Below are positions 1 to 12,080 of a stretch of DNA of 64,000 nt, in pieces (position 1 is the stretch's first letter; the number at the start of each line of letters is the position of its first letter). Position numbers and translations under genes: made by a program. The notes beneath the pieces were generated by a model that worked only from the letters and a program-made list of their open reading frames with translations, was not told the DNA's origin and did not search any database. Origin of the DNA: Symsagittifera roscoffensis (Eukaryota; Xenacoelomorpha; Acoela; Convolutidae); contig NC_087062.1 in assembly GCF_963678635.1 (NCBI RefSeq), positions 74,059,345 through 74,123,344 of the forward strand, given 5' to 3'.

Positions 1-1310
1 GGCGCGTGAATAAACGTGAACACACAGGCAATGATGACGATTTTGTCGAAGTTGGAAGATGTGTCACGCGAGTAGAATTCATTTGGATCGCAACTATCAC
101 CTGGCTCCAGATCCGTTTTCAAGTTCATATTCGATTGCTGTTTTGAAAATGTAGAAAGTATGCTAAACAAGAAATACAAAAGCACTTCAGTTCACCCTAT
201 AAGAAACATAATTGTCGCCTTAGAACTCCGATTTTATACGAAAGAATTCGCATTTTTTATAACAAGTTTCAGTTATAATTCAATGCGCAAATCTTTTTTA
301 TTCGAATTCGATTCTCATTCCAAATAATCCGGCCGTGCAAATTCTTATAGCATAATATAGAAAAAAATCCAAAATAATTTTGATCAAGTTTTTTTTTGAT
401 TTTTATAACTAATGAAGAGAGACATGAGGGGGGGGGGGGCTGGATTCTTCGATGAGCCATAATAACCACTTAATTATATATAAAATAATGAAGATCTCAA
501 AAAAAAATTTAATTGATTGGAACTTCATTAGTCTGAAAGCCATTGGTATGAAAAACGAAAAAAAATCAGACCACTTTTTCTCGACATTGAGAATTTGTTT
601 TGAGTTTGATTTAAAACAGAATTGCATCTGAAAAGTCTGCATATGATACCTGACTTCAGCCCCATAAGTCTTTTTTTTAGGTAGTCGAAATCGATTTTTT
701 TTGTGACATGAGATGATCAATGCGGGTAAATCAGTGTTTGCCGCTTAATCTACTCGCAACACGCATTAGCCCAACTGCATTATAAGTTGCCTCAGTCACC
801 AAATTTCTTTTTCTCCCCAGTTGTCTGGACAAATCAATTGTCTGAACACGTATTAGCCCGACTAATGTTAATTCCGACTAATGTTAAATAATTTTGGCGT
901 TTTTTGGTAAGTCCTCCTCCTCTATGGTGCAAGGTAAATAAGACGACGAGCTATTGAGATAATTATTTTTTTCATTGTAATAAATGGTATAAATTTATTT
1001 AATGTTGAAGCATGTGAAGCTCTGAGAAAATTGTTGGTAAAAAAATCCAGTTTGCAGAAAAATTAATTCATATGATTAAATGCTCTCAGTTGAAAACAAA
1101 AAAATTGTAGAAATTCAAGGTTCTAGCTATTCATTACTAATTTTTTCAAGTAACAGAAAGTCTTTTGTTGTTTTAACATCTGTCGTCCTCTTTAACGGAC
1201 CCTTCTCTCTAACGGACCCTTCTCTGAAAGTAATAATTACATTTTATCTGGACGCAGTTTTCTGATCTCCGAGGCTCCTTCTTGCCTTATTTGGCGTAGA
1301 TATATTTGAA
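1..1310. other. Intergenic DNA, no gene recognised
   Basis: AT-rich sequence with many short homopolymers, including a run of ten or more G at about 429-439. Open frames here are short and have no recognisable domain. I see no RNA gene or mobile element that I can name. Homopolymer G and C runs recur elsewhere in the window, mostly inside M1-family repeats. Confidence 0.6.
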
Positions 1311-1319
1311 ACCAAAAAA

Positions 1320-1880
1320 AAGAGGATAGCCCGTTACTGTGTAAGTAGCCCAGAATGCTCCGACCATATTCTTAGACAGACGAAAAAAGTTTTGTTTTCA
1401 AATTAGTGTCATTTTTTTTCTGCGTGGTGAAAGAAAAACTAGAACTTAGGCATATTTGACTGTCTTAGTAAAACAGGTAACTTGAACAAACAGTTTTTGT
1501 AGGAAAATTACTACAAAAACGAAAACAATTAATGGTAAAAAAAAATTTCAAATTTTGTTTCTGAAATTTTTTGATCTTTTTGGTACCTAATAGGGCGCTA
1601 AAAACCTCAATAACTAACTTTACTTACACGAATCTAAAAATTTCAAGGCTTAAATTAAGCATAAATAAGCTAATGTAAGCCTGCTCACTCGCTCGAAATT
1701 AGACGAAGAATCAAAAATATCAAAATGGTTTTTCTCGACACCGTGGACACCGTACAAAGATTTGTAAATTTTTCAATGCGGTTTGAATCAGGACTGAAAG
1801 GGCTCTAATATAATATATCCTTCAACCCAGTCTGATTATTGTTTATGGTACCAAATTTTTCGTGGAAAGCGTTTGTAATC
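1320..1880 (+). repeat. Dispersed repeat family F2, copy 1
   Basis: The copy starts with a GGATAGC...GTTACTGTG block followed by GAATGCTCCGACC (about 1324-1366). It continues through GCTCACTCGCTCG (1682) and has a tail block GACTGAAAGGGC...CAACCCAGTCTGATT (1793-1837). The same blocks in the same order recur at 37178-37620. They recur in reverse-complement order at 7985-8395 and, tail only, at 4800-5060. No coding capacity is visible, so this looks like a non-autonomous DNA transposon or SINE-like family. Ends and target-site duplications were not resolved. Confidence 0.55.
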
Positions 1881-3207
1881 ACAAACATCAGTTCCGGGTT
1901 CTTTTCTTAAGCTTCTGCTGTTTTTCGGGCAAGTTGGTGCGAAAATTAACAATTCAATTATGTTTTAAGCAAACATTCACTTGTTTCCACTTCCTTGTGC
2001 TGATTTTGATTATTCGGACAAACAAACAAATTTAGGAACTTCAAATTGGTTTGCGACCAGACAAAAACAGTAATGATGATTAAAAGATTTGACTACAAAT
2101 TATGGTGTATTATTGTTGTTTTTGCAAAATTGAGGCCCAACATTTTATTCCAAAAACGAATCACTTTTTGCTCGTTTAATTAATAAAAAAATTACGTCAA
2201 AACTATCGGGTCCATTGCAATGCAAATTAAATCAAGTGAGTCTCTTATCTAAACCGAAAAGCTTAGGAAGCATATAAACTTATACAACGAGCGAAAAATG
2301 TATGAAAAATTGTTTAAAAAAATGATGTTATAGATTGAAAAAACGACAAACGAAACTAACTTTGAAAGAGCGAAAATGATCCGTTTTTGGGGTAAACTTC
2401 TGGAAGTTTTTCTAATCATTTTTTGTGAAATGGGATTTATCGGATCTTTTTAATCTCAATAAATCAAACCTTTTTTTTAATTAATAAAAACTAATTAAAA
2501 AAAAACAGCAAAGTATAACTGACAATTGGTAAAATTACCGTTTGAATGAAATAATAAAAGGCGGAGAACGTATAAATTTAGTTGAAAGAAAGTTAAGCAA
2601 TTTTTGACGAACCGAAAAGTTTAACGTTCTTCAAAAAGATCATTATAATTTAAGTTGTAATGCGACCTTTTGCAGATATGTCAAAAAGTGACATATAATG
2701 GTCTAAATTATACCATAGATCAAACAAAATTAACCCAACTTAAATGTTAAGCCAGAAACTCCAACCCTTGCTCTCGCTCTGAGGTTAATTAGGTTGATTG
2801 TCATAAAAGAAATTGACATAGTAAAAGGAACCATATAAACAATTCCCCTTCCCTCCCTCCATAAACAAACCCTCCCATAAAAGTTAATGCCAAATATTTG
2901 CAAAGTCAGCATGCAATGCGTTGAATTCTGAATATGAGCGGCTTAATAACTAAACTAATAACGTTGCGGATAGTTCACGGTGTCCGAAAAACAGTTGTTT
3001 TGAAAGCTGAAAACAATAATTTTTCTGCATTCTTTCTGGGGCAGTTATGCCAAACACAGAAGCATCTGGAATGGCCCATTTAATCAGTCATCACAATATT
3101 AAAAACACACGTCGCTAAGTTAGTTTGAAGTTTGAATTCCATAACCGCCGAATAAGAAATATTAATCGTTAATTTTTGCCCGGAGGTTTTGCAATTCAAC
3201 AAGGATA
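1881..3207. other. Intergenic DNA, nothing recognised
   Basis: AT-rich DNA with no supported gene, RNA or transposon protein. The only open frame of note (60 codons, - strand, near 2730-2912) lacks any domain and I treat it as chance. Confidence 0.55.
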
Positions 3208-4053
3208 CCTCTCGAGTTGAACTGGTCGAAATGTGATCAGACCGAAGTCGGTCGAATAGCGAGTTTTTCGAGACCGAAAATACATACCTGATTTTGGTCT
3301 GATACTCGAAGCATCATACTGAGTTTCAGTCTGATGGTGGTACTAGTGTCGAATCAGGGTCGAATCAGGTTCGAACTAGAGTAAAATCAGGGTCAAACTA
3401 GAAATGCTTACAAACCTTGAAGCTACTAAGAAATTGGCTTAAAGCTGTTCTCAAATGAAGGTAGCCAGCGGAAGGGTCAATATTTTTGTAACATCTACAA
3501 AAATTACAAGTAATTCAAAAAATCAGAACTTCAATGTTCATTTTATCTAAAACAACAGAAATTCAATTCTAAATTGAAGTCGCAATAGCCGCAAAACAAC
3601 TTTTTTAGACACAATTTTGCAACATACCCACTTTGAGTCGCAATGGTCGCAATATACTTTTTTCCGGTTGCGCAAAGTCGCAACATATATTTTTTCAAGT
3701 CGCACAAATTACTTGGGTCTCACAAAGTCGCAAAATACCCATTTTGAGTCGCAATGGTTGCATCATAAGTCCCCGACCTCGACCAGGGAACATATTGAAT
3801 GTGCCTCAGTCGCAATTTTTTTCAGCCCAATTTCGGTCGGAGGCTTTTTTCGCTCGATCTTGGTTCGAATATTTTTTTCGCGTTCGAATTCCAGTCGAAC
3901 ATTTCATGCTCGGTCGAAATTGAGTCTGATCATGAACTTTTTCAGTCTAGTGACTCGAATCATAAATTGTTTCAAACAAATGATTTGTACCACATTTTTT
4001 TAAGTTTTTTAGTCGAATGGGTCTGATCACAGTTCCACCAGTTCGACCAGAGG
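3208..4053. mobile_element. Non-autonomous element with ~34-bp inverted ends and GTCG-rich interior
   Basis: The left end (3208-3243) and the reverse complement of the right end (4020-4053) share CCTCT, then GAACTGGT, then TGTGATCAGACC, with few mismatches over about 34 bp. The 846 bp between and including them contains no transposase. The interior is built of degenerate short repeats: GTCGAATCAGG-like copies at 3350-3400, and GTCGCAA/GTCGCAT-like copies spaced about 30 bp at 3580-3810. The + strand frames of 75-128 codons in this interior are by-products of the repeats. This fits a MITE-like or foldback DNA element. The superfamily is unknown because no clear target-site duplication was identified. 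Confidence 0.55.
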
Positions 4054-4799
4054 AGAGGTGAAATTGAACATTTACAAAAAAAATGGAGAAAACAAACCTA
4101 CAAAAAACTGATTAACAAAAACAAAAAAATTAGAAAATTTTGACAATTTTATGAATGCTTTGTAATTCAATTTGTCAAAATTTAAGGGCATCAAAAAATT
4201 TTCTGCAAAAAAAGTATGCTATCACATGTTTCGGAGATTTTGTGAAAAATTTAGTCCGACAGGCATTAGATGGCAAATTAATTGATGGGCCTACTACGTC
4301 TAGGATAGCGCTCTTTACAGATTGATCTTTTCAATACCAATCAAATTCGCAAAGTTGAAAGCTTTTTACAATAAGGATTTTCAAAAATTGTACTTTTGAC
4401 TCACGACGTGAGTTCTGAACGCACGAACTCAAATTTTTGTTCGGAAAAAATAGGCTTTGTAATTCTTTTTTCGAGAAAGTGACTCTAAATTATTTTTTAG
4501 ATTATTTCATCCAAATAACTTCTTAAGCGCATCACTAAGCCATTGAATGATACTAAATTACAAATCATTGACTTGATATAACAAAACATATTTTTTTGTT
4601 TTAAAACATAGTTAGCTTTAAAAAGAATACCACCAAAACTAACCAAATTTTTGACATTTATATTAGAATGTGGATTGAATGCTTATTTGTTCTTCATCCT
4701 TACCCAAAAATTAGAGCAATAAATGGAATTGTGCCTTCAAAAATTTCATCTTTACTGGTTCCTGTCGCTTTATTTTTTTTAGCAACTTGAGTCGTTGAT

Positions 4800-5060
4800 C
4801 TGTAACCAAAGCTTTTGTTCCGACCGTTGAAAATGGGGAGAAATTTTATGTTTGTGTGTGCTTTAGCTTTCTTAAATCAGGTAACTTAAATAATTATCGG
4901 ACTGGGTTGAAAGACCTATCATATCAAAACCCTTTCAGTCGTGATTCGAACCCCATTAAAAATTCTTTAAAGTTTTTTAGTTTTGAAATTTATGATTTTT
5001 CTTCTTATTCCGAGCGAATAAAGCAAACGAGCCGTCATTTTTTTAGGAAAAAAGCTTACA
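4800..5060 (-). repeat. F2 family, inverted partial copy
   Basis: Read on the - strand this matches the tail half of F2. The reverse complements of GCTCGTTTGCTTTATTCGCTC (5010-5033), the GACTGAAAGGG block (about 4936-4947) and the CCCAGTCCGAT block (4897-4909) occur in F2 order, ending at TTGTTCCGACC (4815-4826). The head block is missing. Confidence 0.45.
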
Positions 5061-5239
5061 ATAGCTCATTTTAAAAAGCACAAAATTAAGTTCACGCAAC
5101 GAGCAACGCTTGTTGCGTGAAACTAACGCTCGTTGACCGACAGATATAAGTAAATACAGCCAACCCAATTTCAGACATTGCTTTCGTGCTTCTACGTGCA
5201 GTTGCTCATATGAATCCGAAACTATTCATTTTTTTCCAA

Positions 5240-6560
5240 CTCATACACTAAAATGTCAACTTCTTTTTCTCCAATAAAAACTCGAAGCAGTAGAAAAATC
5301 AGCCAATGTAAATACTTCCACCCAATCCGGAAATGTCAATCTTAACGTTGTACTAAATCGACTATCCAGCCAACCCCTTAGTCTGAGCTCTGACTCTGAT
5401 ATTGAACTTGTTACCCCGGAAAAGTTGCAGGCAAAATTAAGCGCGACGACATAATTAAAACAGATCATTTTTTTTCACCCACCAATCCCCGGGCTTCTCC
5501 TACTGCCTTCGAAATAGTAAGAAGTGCGTCTAGTTTTCCCAAAAGCGATGCTTTTCAACCATTCTGGAAGGGACCAAATATTTGCGCCGACGAAAGTTGT
5601 ATAAATCCCTTTAATGCATCGAAATCTATCGGACACTGGAAAATACTGCAAAGACTGCTTGGAACCAGGAAAAAGTCTTGAGCCGGATATTCCGAAGGGA
5701 GTTTTAGGTAATAAGTAAAAATCTAATGAACCGAATGATTTAGTACATAATGACTTTTGTGGCCATGTTAACTATAATAAAAGGCGAAATAAATACGTTC
5801 CCGTGGTGGTCGACGTGTTTCCACGTTGGCCGTCGGCGGATGTCTGTTCACGTAATATTTCGAAAAACGTACTCCCGTACTCGAATTCCTCAGGAGTTTT
5901 ATAGCAAATTACGAGGACCCTAGAGAGTTTTATATGGACTAAGCCTCCGGATTTTCTCAATTGAGATTCAAATTCCTTTTAGGAAGAAATGGAACTTATG
6001 AAATACCGGTAAACGACCCATAAGCTACAGGGTTGGTCGCAAGAACGAACTGATCAATAAGAAACTGTCTTAACGTACCTACGGGAAGAAAGAAATCAGA
6101 AATTCAAAAATAAATCTCCAAAACATTTAGCGTACTATGCTCCGTACCACATTCTAAAACCAAATTAACACCATTCAAGGTCCATCATTAAAAAAGAAGC
6201 AAACACCGTACTCCGGAATCTCGCAAAAAAACCGTCAGTGAAAAATCCAAGTTGGACGATTGTAATAAATTAAAATATACAAAATTCTTAGATTAGGCAA
6301 ACGGACGACCGGAGATCGAAATAAACATGGATTGGAAAAAAAGGAGTGACCTAGTTTACGCCCCAAAAAACACGAAGACACCTCGGGTACTGGATGAACA
6401 AGAGCTAGCGGAAGAGGACGTAGAGCTGACGCACTCAATTGCACCATCATGGCTAAAACTGCACAAACTAAGTACCATTGCAGTAAACCGGAAGACCGGA
6501 GTAACGGACCCTAAGGACCCGAGGATGAATAAATGTCTCCTAACTGAATTGAAAACTTAA
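5240..6560 (+). pseudogene. Degenerate retroelement pol remnant (integrase core)
   Basis: In the frame starting near 5786 the translation contains KYVPVVVDVFPRWPSADVCS. This is the beta-strand/first-aspartate region of a retroelement integrase core, with D-V-F followed by R-W-P. About 130 bp upstream another frame gives a CKDCLEPGKSLEPDIPKGV segment (about 5640-5705), like the Cys-rich linker that precedes the core in some LTR elements. About 100 bp downstream a third frame gives DPREFYMD, the region before the second catalytic Asp. Frames change repeatedly and stops interrupt, so it is dead. The 77-codon open frame at 6327-6560 is probably its 3' part. It is unrelated in sequence to the large element at 45.7 kb. 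Family assignment beyond LTR-type integrase is not possible by eye. Confidence 0.55.
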
Positions 6561-7970
6561 TTTCACATACATTACAAATGAAAAAGTATTCTTACGAATA
6601 CAGTTGATAACAAAGTTCTTTTTTTGATCTTCGTTGCTGTTTTGGATTCCAACAAGAACAAATTACAAGATTGTACCTGTACCGCTCAGAATCGTACAAA
6701 AAACTAGACAAAATGAGTAAGTTGCAGCTGTTTTTGCGGAATCCTTACGAAATCAACAAACAAACAGTAAAATTTGTTTATGATTTTTTTTACTTCAAAT
6801 TATAAACACAATTGGCAAAACTGTTGACATTTTGCGGAATCTACTTATTTTTGCTGATTTCGTTAACAAGTTTTTCTGATTGCACTCAGATTGGCGGAAA
6901 CCACTTACGTTTTGCGAAGTTCACAGTAGCTAGCTATATTCATTTGCTGCGGAATCCGCAACAAAACAAATTTGCCGACAAAAATTTACGTCACAAGTCT
7001 TCGTACCCAGAATCCACAGAATTTTTTCAATGGAAAGCACTTATAATTTGGGACATGTTGAAAGTTGTCTCTCTATTCAAGTGACCTAGAGACAACAAAT
7101 TATGTGCCTATTCGGAGCACAGTTTGCCCTCGTAATGAGTTGAAACGACACAATATTACCAACTGCTGACCGCCTCTTATCGTAAAATGTTTCCGAACAA
7201 AACTGGTTGAAAATAATTTCATGGTCATCTATTTTGATATTAAAAAGTAATCTACAAAACATTATGCAATAGCGAAAATGAATGATTCAGAATCTGATGA
7301 ATATTTACTTGAAAGGCCGCGCAAATAAAACAAGACTGCTTGTATCAGGGCAAAACCCTATTTGATCCGACAGACCCTGTAACTGGCCTGGAATAACTTT
7401 TGGTGAATTTAATGATGGCAAAATGAGCCTAAGTAATAAAAATCATGTCGTGTATAGTATTAAAAAGACAAATTAGTTTTTTGCCTTAATACGTTTCGAA
7501 ACGATTTTGTAGTTCGGGATACTTCGCCAGCCATACAACATAAAGCGAAGCAAATCAGCCAGAATCATTGGAGAAAACTATAGTGCTGTATACACCCAAC
7601 TGGATACATGCAGATCAAGGGATTGATCCCTGAGGAAGCAAAAGGTATTGTGAAATTCGTCTGAATAAAGAAACACTCAAGCATATGTATTCCTCACTTT
7701 CTTCAAAAGTCGAAACAATAAGCCCTCAATGTTTCTTTTGCCCGTTAACTGGTCTCGAATAGTTTTTTGTGTTATAAATTTTGACATTGAACTATGAATT
7801 TTACGCAGACAAAATCAAATTTTATTTAGTAAAGTTTGTATTGTATGGAGAAATTTTAAGACCGATTAGTTTGCCTCAATTCAATTGGAAAAAAAATTAT
7901 TGAATGTTTGAAGCATGTCCAAAATTTTTTGGTAATACCATCGACACATAAAAATTTTCAAACAAAAACT
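6561..7970. other. Intergenic DNA, degenerate GCGGAATC repeats
   Basis: No gene is recognised. Between about 6730 and 6970 the motif TGCGGAATC recurs four times at irregular spacing of roughly 80-100 bp in related contexts, a weak local repeat. An open frame at 6812-7084 begins with TTG and is a by-product of this. Confidence 0.4.
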
Positions 7971-7974
7971 AGCC

Positions 7975-8395
7975 TGAAATCTTTGGTTTTGTCTCAATTC
8001 GAGCAAATAAAGCGAGCGAGCAGGCTCACAATAGTTTACTTCAATAGCTTAAAAGCTTTCATTAGCTTAATTTGAAACGTAAGAACTTAATTTAACTCGA
8101 GTACATTTGTTTTTTTTTGTGTGTGTTTTTGGAATCAATGTCTTCAAAACTTCAAACAACTGTAAAAACAACTATTTGAAAAAGTTTTTCCAGTCATTTT
8201 TCTACAAAAATTATTTTTCAATTTGCTTGTTTTACTGTGACTGCTGAATAATCCTAATCTCAATTTTTCCTTCAGCTAATTTTATCACACTAAAAACACT
8301 AATTTGAAGAAAAAATTGCTGTATTTTTTTAGACTATGGTCGGAACATTCTGTGCTCTTTGCACAGTAACCAGCTATCCTTGTTTTGGGTTGGTT
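7975..8395 (-). repeat. F2 family, inverted copy
   Basis: Read on the - strand from 8395 down, this gives GGATAGCTGGTTACTGTGC and CAGAATGTTCCGACCATAG, followed about 300 bp later by GAGCCTGCTCGCTCGC. This is the same order and spacing as copy 1 at 1324-1707. The tail block is not clear here. Confidence 0.55.
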
Positions 8396-9164
8396 TCAGA
8401 GATCCGCAAAATATATATACATAAAAACTTTCCTATTTTTCTTAGACTTTAATTTTCTTTGGAAACTTGAATAGAAAAAAGCTTCAAATTCAATCGGTCA
8501 TGGTGTGTCGATAATTATCGATGACGCAGCATTAGATCTGCACGTTTTAGAGGTAAATTGTTCGACATGTCGGGAAAAAATTGATGCATCCGCTAACCGT
8601 TCTCGTGGGTTTTTCCAGATAAGGACTCACACGTTTTTCCACATTTGGTATAAATTCGTTTCCTAAAATCTTTGTTCGGCGCATTTTCCTTTTCCTTCAC
8701 ATCCTACCATCTTTTAATTGGTTTCTGACGAAGATTCTCCCAATACGTACAATGTTGCAACCAAATCCTTGATAAGATTTACTTGTTATTTTTTCAACTG
8801 GTTCGAGTTGCAGAAATCAATTTCGCCTGTTCAACTCATGTAAAATGAAATCCTTTCTTTGTCATGGAAAAAAAATTGGCTGATTGAATCTATTTCTATC
8901 TCGGTTTCGTGTGGTTTAAATTTACTAAAATTACTGCTGCTTACCATAGCTTCTTCTTCATCTCACTTCTATCGTGAATGAAGACTGTTCTGATCGCGCT
9001 GCTTATTTTTTTGCACTCCTAGCTTATACTAATTAAGTGAATTTCGGCAATTCGATTCTCCAATTGCTCATCGCCATGGTAATAATTTCCTACGATTCGT
9101 ACACTGACCTTCTTTTCTACAGTAGTCACACGTCTACTAAACTGCGGAATAAACTGATTAATAT
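8396..9164. other. Intergenic DNA, nothing recognised
   Basis: AT-rich DNA without supported coding or RNA features. Confidence 0.5.
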
Positions 9165-9660
9165 CCAGGGGCGGATTTTGAGGGGGGTCTTGGGCAGACG
9201 CCCTCCTTCTCAGGGACTCAACCCTCTGTCTATTCAAAGGGTCCCCCCTGTGGTAAAATTTTAATATTTTAAGACCTTTTTTGGCTGGCCAACCTTAACA
9301 TTTTCCTGAAGGCGTCTTTGCCTCAATATATACTGTTTTCAAGGGGGTGAGAGCGTTCTGGAAAAACATAATTTTTCGGTCGCAACTGCTTAAAAAACGC
9401 CTAAAAACGCCTTTGTTAGCCTGTTCTTCCAAAAATTTGCCTGCGGAACAAAAAAAATGGCCAAAATAAGGTCTTTTTAAAGAAAAAAATTTTTTTTTTC
9501 GGGTCGACTAAATTCAAACCACCACTACAAAGAACCTAATATGACCAAAATTTGCGCACCGCAGTCAAATTTTTGAAAAAAGGCCAAAAAAGGCGTTTAT
9601 AGGCACTTCTGGAAACTTTCGACCACCCCCCCTAAACCCGCCCCTCCCCCCCCCCCCCTA
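9165..9660 (+). mobile_element. M1-family MITE, long copy
   Basis: The left end is CAGGGGCGGATTTTGAGGGG (about 9167), followed by the family signature of an ACGCCC block and CTCAGGGACTCAACCC (9217). The right end carries CTAAACCCGCCCCTCC (about 9633) and a long C run. The left and right ends are inverted relative to each other (GGGGCGGATTTNGGGG against CCTAAATCCGCCCC). There is no transposase inside, only internal GGCCAAAAAAGGCGTTTTTAGGC-type low complexity. Nine or so copies of this family are scattered through the window, including introns. Confidence 0.55.
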
Positions 9661-10079
9661 AATAAGCGCTACCTCAATGTTTTGTGTTTCCGTGAATTGC
9701 ACATATGATAGGACGTGCTGGCTGTTGGCTAAAATGCTCAAAGCGAAGTTTTTTTGAGTATCATCTTTACGAATTTTAAGTAAAAATAACTTATAATTTT
9801 TGGTCTCTAACTCTCCCAACTTATATTGTTTTGCCCGATTTGAGAAAGTTGCGTGGAGTTTTTCCGTTAATTTAATTTCTTTCTACTTTCTTTTAAGTAA
9901 ATTAAAATCCGTTAAGTCAGACCAAAAGAAAAAACAACACTCAAATACGCTATAGCGTCCTTTGTGATGGTGAGACCGAATAGTGGAAAACTCATTTCAG
10001 CAAATCAGAATTGAGAATTCAAGACTCCAGAAAATGCATGCAAAAAGTTCACATTGAGCGAATAAGTCTACGCCAATCA

Positions 10080-10412
10080 AAAGATTTTTAGGCCAACCTT
10101 TTTGTAGGTCGAACTAATTGATTTTCTGAGCTGTCCCAAATCACTATAATTACCCCACCATAAAAATGCGTTTTTAGGCAATTTCTGAAAAATATTGACC
10201 AAAAAATTGCGTGTTTTCGGCGTGTTGGACCAAAAAATCGCGTGTTGGAGCCAAAGGTGCTTTGGAAAAATAGTAAGGCTAGTCAGCAAAAAAAGATTTT
10301 TCAAAATAGTACAACGGGGACCCTTTGGGTCAGCAGGGGGTCGAATCCTTGAAAAAAAGCGTCCGCAAACCCCCCCCCCCCCCCCCCCCCACCGCCCTCC
10401 TATATCCGCTGG
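10080..10412. mobile_element. M1-family MITE, partial copy
   Basis: The interior shares AGGTCGAACTAATTGATTTT and TGAGCTGTCCCA with the copies at 25622 and 31523. It ends in a run of about twenty C followed by CTATATCCGCTGGTT (about 10400-10414), the degenerate right terminus. The left terminus is not recognisable. Confidence 0.45.
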
Positions 10413-10589
10413 TTGAATAGACCCTTTTAAATTCTAATTTACATAACTTAACCATAGATCTATCAAAACAATTGTGCTCGACTCTCTAAGTCAAATCATA
10501 AAGCGAGCGCCTCTATCAACGAAAGATTAAATAGTCAGAGTATGAATTCCACTCGATAAAAGTTCGTTGCTTTACTTAAAGTGTTCAAT

Positions 10590-10975
10590 TTGAAAGATAA
10601 TTGTTCCGACTTTCGTAACGAAAGAAATGGAATTTTTGTGCTCAGGTTGGTTTTTTTCTTCAGTCATGTTTCGATTTTCTAACTAGCCATTTTCGACAGA
10701 ACTTTTTTAAATATCATTCCAAAAGAATTGTTAGGCTGAGCTTAGATTTGAAACAATATTTCACCTGTGATCTTTTTTTTTGTAAAAATAGGGTTTAAAA
10801 ATTGCCAATATGGCCATATTGCGACATTCAACGCGCGATATATTTCGCGCTATTAACGCGTAAGTGAAGATTTAATCCGTCCTAGAAATCGTTCCAAATT
10901 GGTTGAAGCAGGCCGTTTGACGTAATTGATTTTTCACTAGGAGCGAAATCTATCACTTTGTACTTTTTATGGGTG
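10590..10975 (+). repeat. G-family repeat, copy 1 (GCGCGATATATTTCGCGC core)
   Basis: It begins with TTCCGACTTTCGTAACG (10604) and has the palindromic core ACGCGCGATATATTTCGCGC (10831-10850) followed by TATTAACGCGTAAG. It continues with AATCCGTCCTAGAAATCG and ends near TAGGAGCGAAATCTATCACT. The same ordered blocks appear at about 18468, 18808, 19395 and 30086. It has no coding capacity. The CpG-rich core is striking in this AT-rich background. Confidence 0.6.
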
Positions 10976-11082
10976 TCCCACTCTTTTACCTCCCGTTATT
11001 CAACCCCCACTTTTAACCCCTAAATTTTAAACGTCAATTAGCCCTATAAACTAAGGAAAATTTAGTTCGAACAGGACAATGC

Positions 11083-12080
11083 ATGCGCAAGCAACGAGAA
11101 CAGGTTTTAACCGGTCTCCCAGCAACAGAAATTTTGGAAATACCCGAGCTTTTCAAGAAATTTGTAAGATTTAACAGTGGACAAAATAATCACGAAAAGA
11201 TTGTTTTATTCAGCGACCCGGAAAAGCTAAGTGTGCTCGAAAAGTCAGTTTTTCGGTTGGCTGACGGAGTTTTCAAATTTACTCCTGATATGTTTTATCA
11301 TCTTTACTCTATACATGTCAGTCTTTCAGGAATAGCCCCCGCTTGCATATATGCCTTCTTGCCTTCTTAACCAGTGAAACATAAAATTTATTGCATCGTT
11401 TCTTCGCCCTTAAAATTTTAACCCTATACAGTAGACTTGAAAAAAATTTTGCTGGATTTCGAGCAGGCCGCTCTTCAAGCGTTTCGAAAAACTTACCAGA
11501 GTCCAAGCTGTCTTGATTTTTTCATGTTTCTCAAAATTATATCACCAAAATTGCGGAACTCGGATTGAAGAAAGTGTACAAACCAAACCAACAGTTTGAA
11601 TTAGCACTTAAAATGTTACCTTCACTGGTTTTCGTGAAAGAAGAACGATAAATAGTCAAGAAATTTCAATTAGTATGCGATCGCAAGAGTCCAAGAAAAA
11701 TTCGAAAAGTTGACAAATTCCTCCTGTATTTTGGATAAAATTATATTGTAAAAAAAAGTCTCGTCCCGAATCGAGAAGTCCTCTTCCTCCTTCACAATGG
11801 ATTCAAAGTGATACGCTAACAAACGGTTTGGCAAGAACAACAAATGTTGCAGAGGGCTGGTAATATGGCATGCAGTCATATTTCGATGGTCCATATCCCA
11901 GTATTTGGAAAAAAAACGCAAACTTACAAAAGGATGCCTCCCTTTAAAAACTTAATTTCTTTAACGCCTCGAGCGGGCACCAATTTAAGAAAACAAAAAA
12001 GTACCAAGTCCTAAACGAAAAGTGCAGAATAATATGCAGGTTTACGAAGAGAAAATTGAGTTGCATTCTTTTGCGCTATA
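11083..12080 (+). pseudogene. Mutator-like (MULE) transposase pseudogene
   Basis: The first frame (11083-11370) encodes LEKSVFRLADGVFKFTPDMF followed by YHLYSIHVSLSG and CIYAFLP. This is the characteristic MULE transposase DDE core start, in which the Asp of ADG is the first catalytic residue. A second frame, about 11395-11650, gives FFHVSQNYITKIAELGLKKV and later LKMLPSLVFV, the usual region around the second catalytic residue in this superfamily. Near 11813-11872 a third frame gives ARTTNVAEGW, corresponding to the R-T-N-N-x-x-E-G-W motif that holds the catalytic Glu. At least two frameshifts and several stops separate these parts, so it is non-functional. No terminal inverted repeats were identified around it. 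Confidence 0.75.

Noticed and set aside
3617-4003. Three overlapping + strand frames of 75-128 codons
   Set aside because: They arise from the GTCG-rich repeat interior of the 3208-4053 element; no protein family.
6812-7084. 90-codon frame with a hydrophobic start resembling a signal peptide
   Set aside because: It starts with TTG and overlies a GCGGAATC degenerate repeat; no support as a gene.
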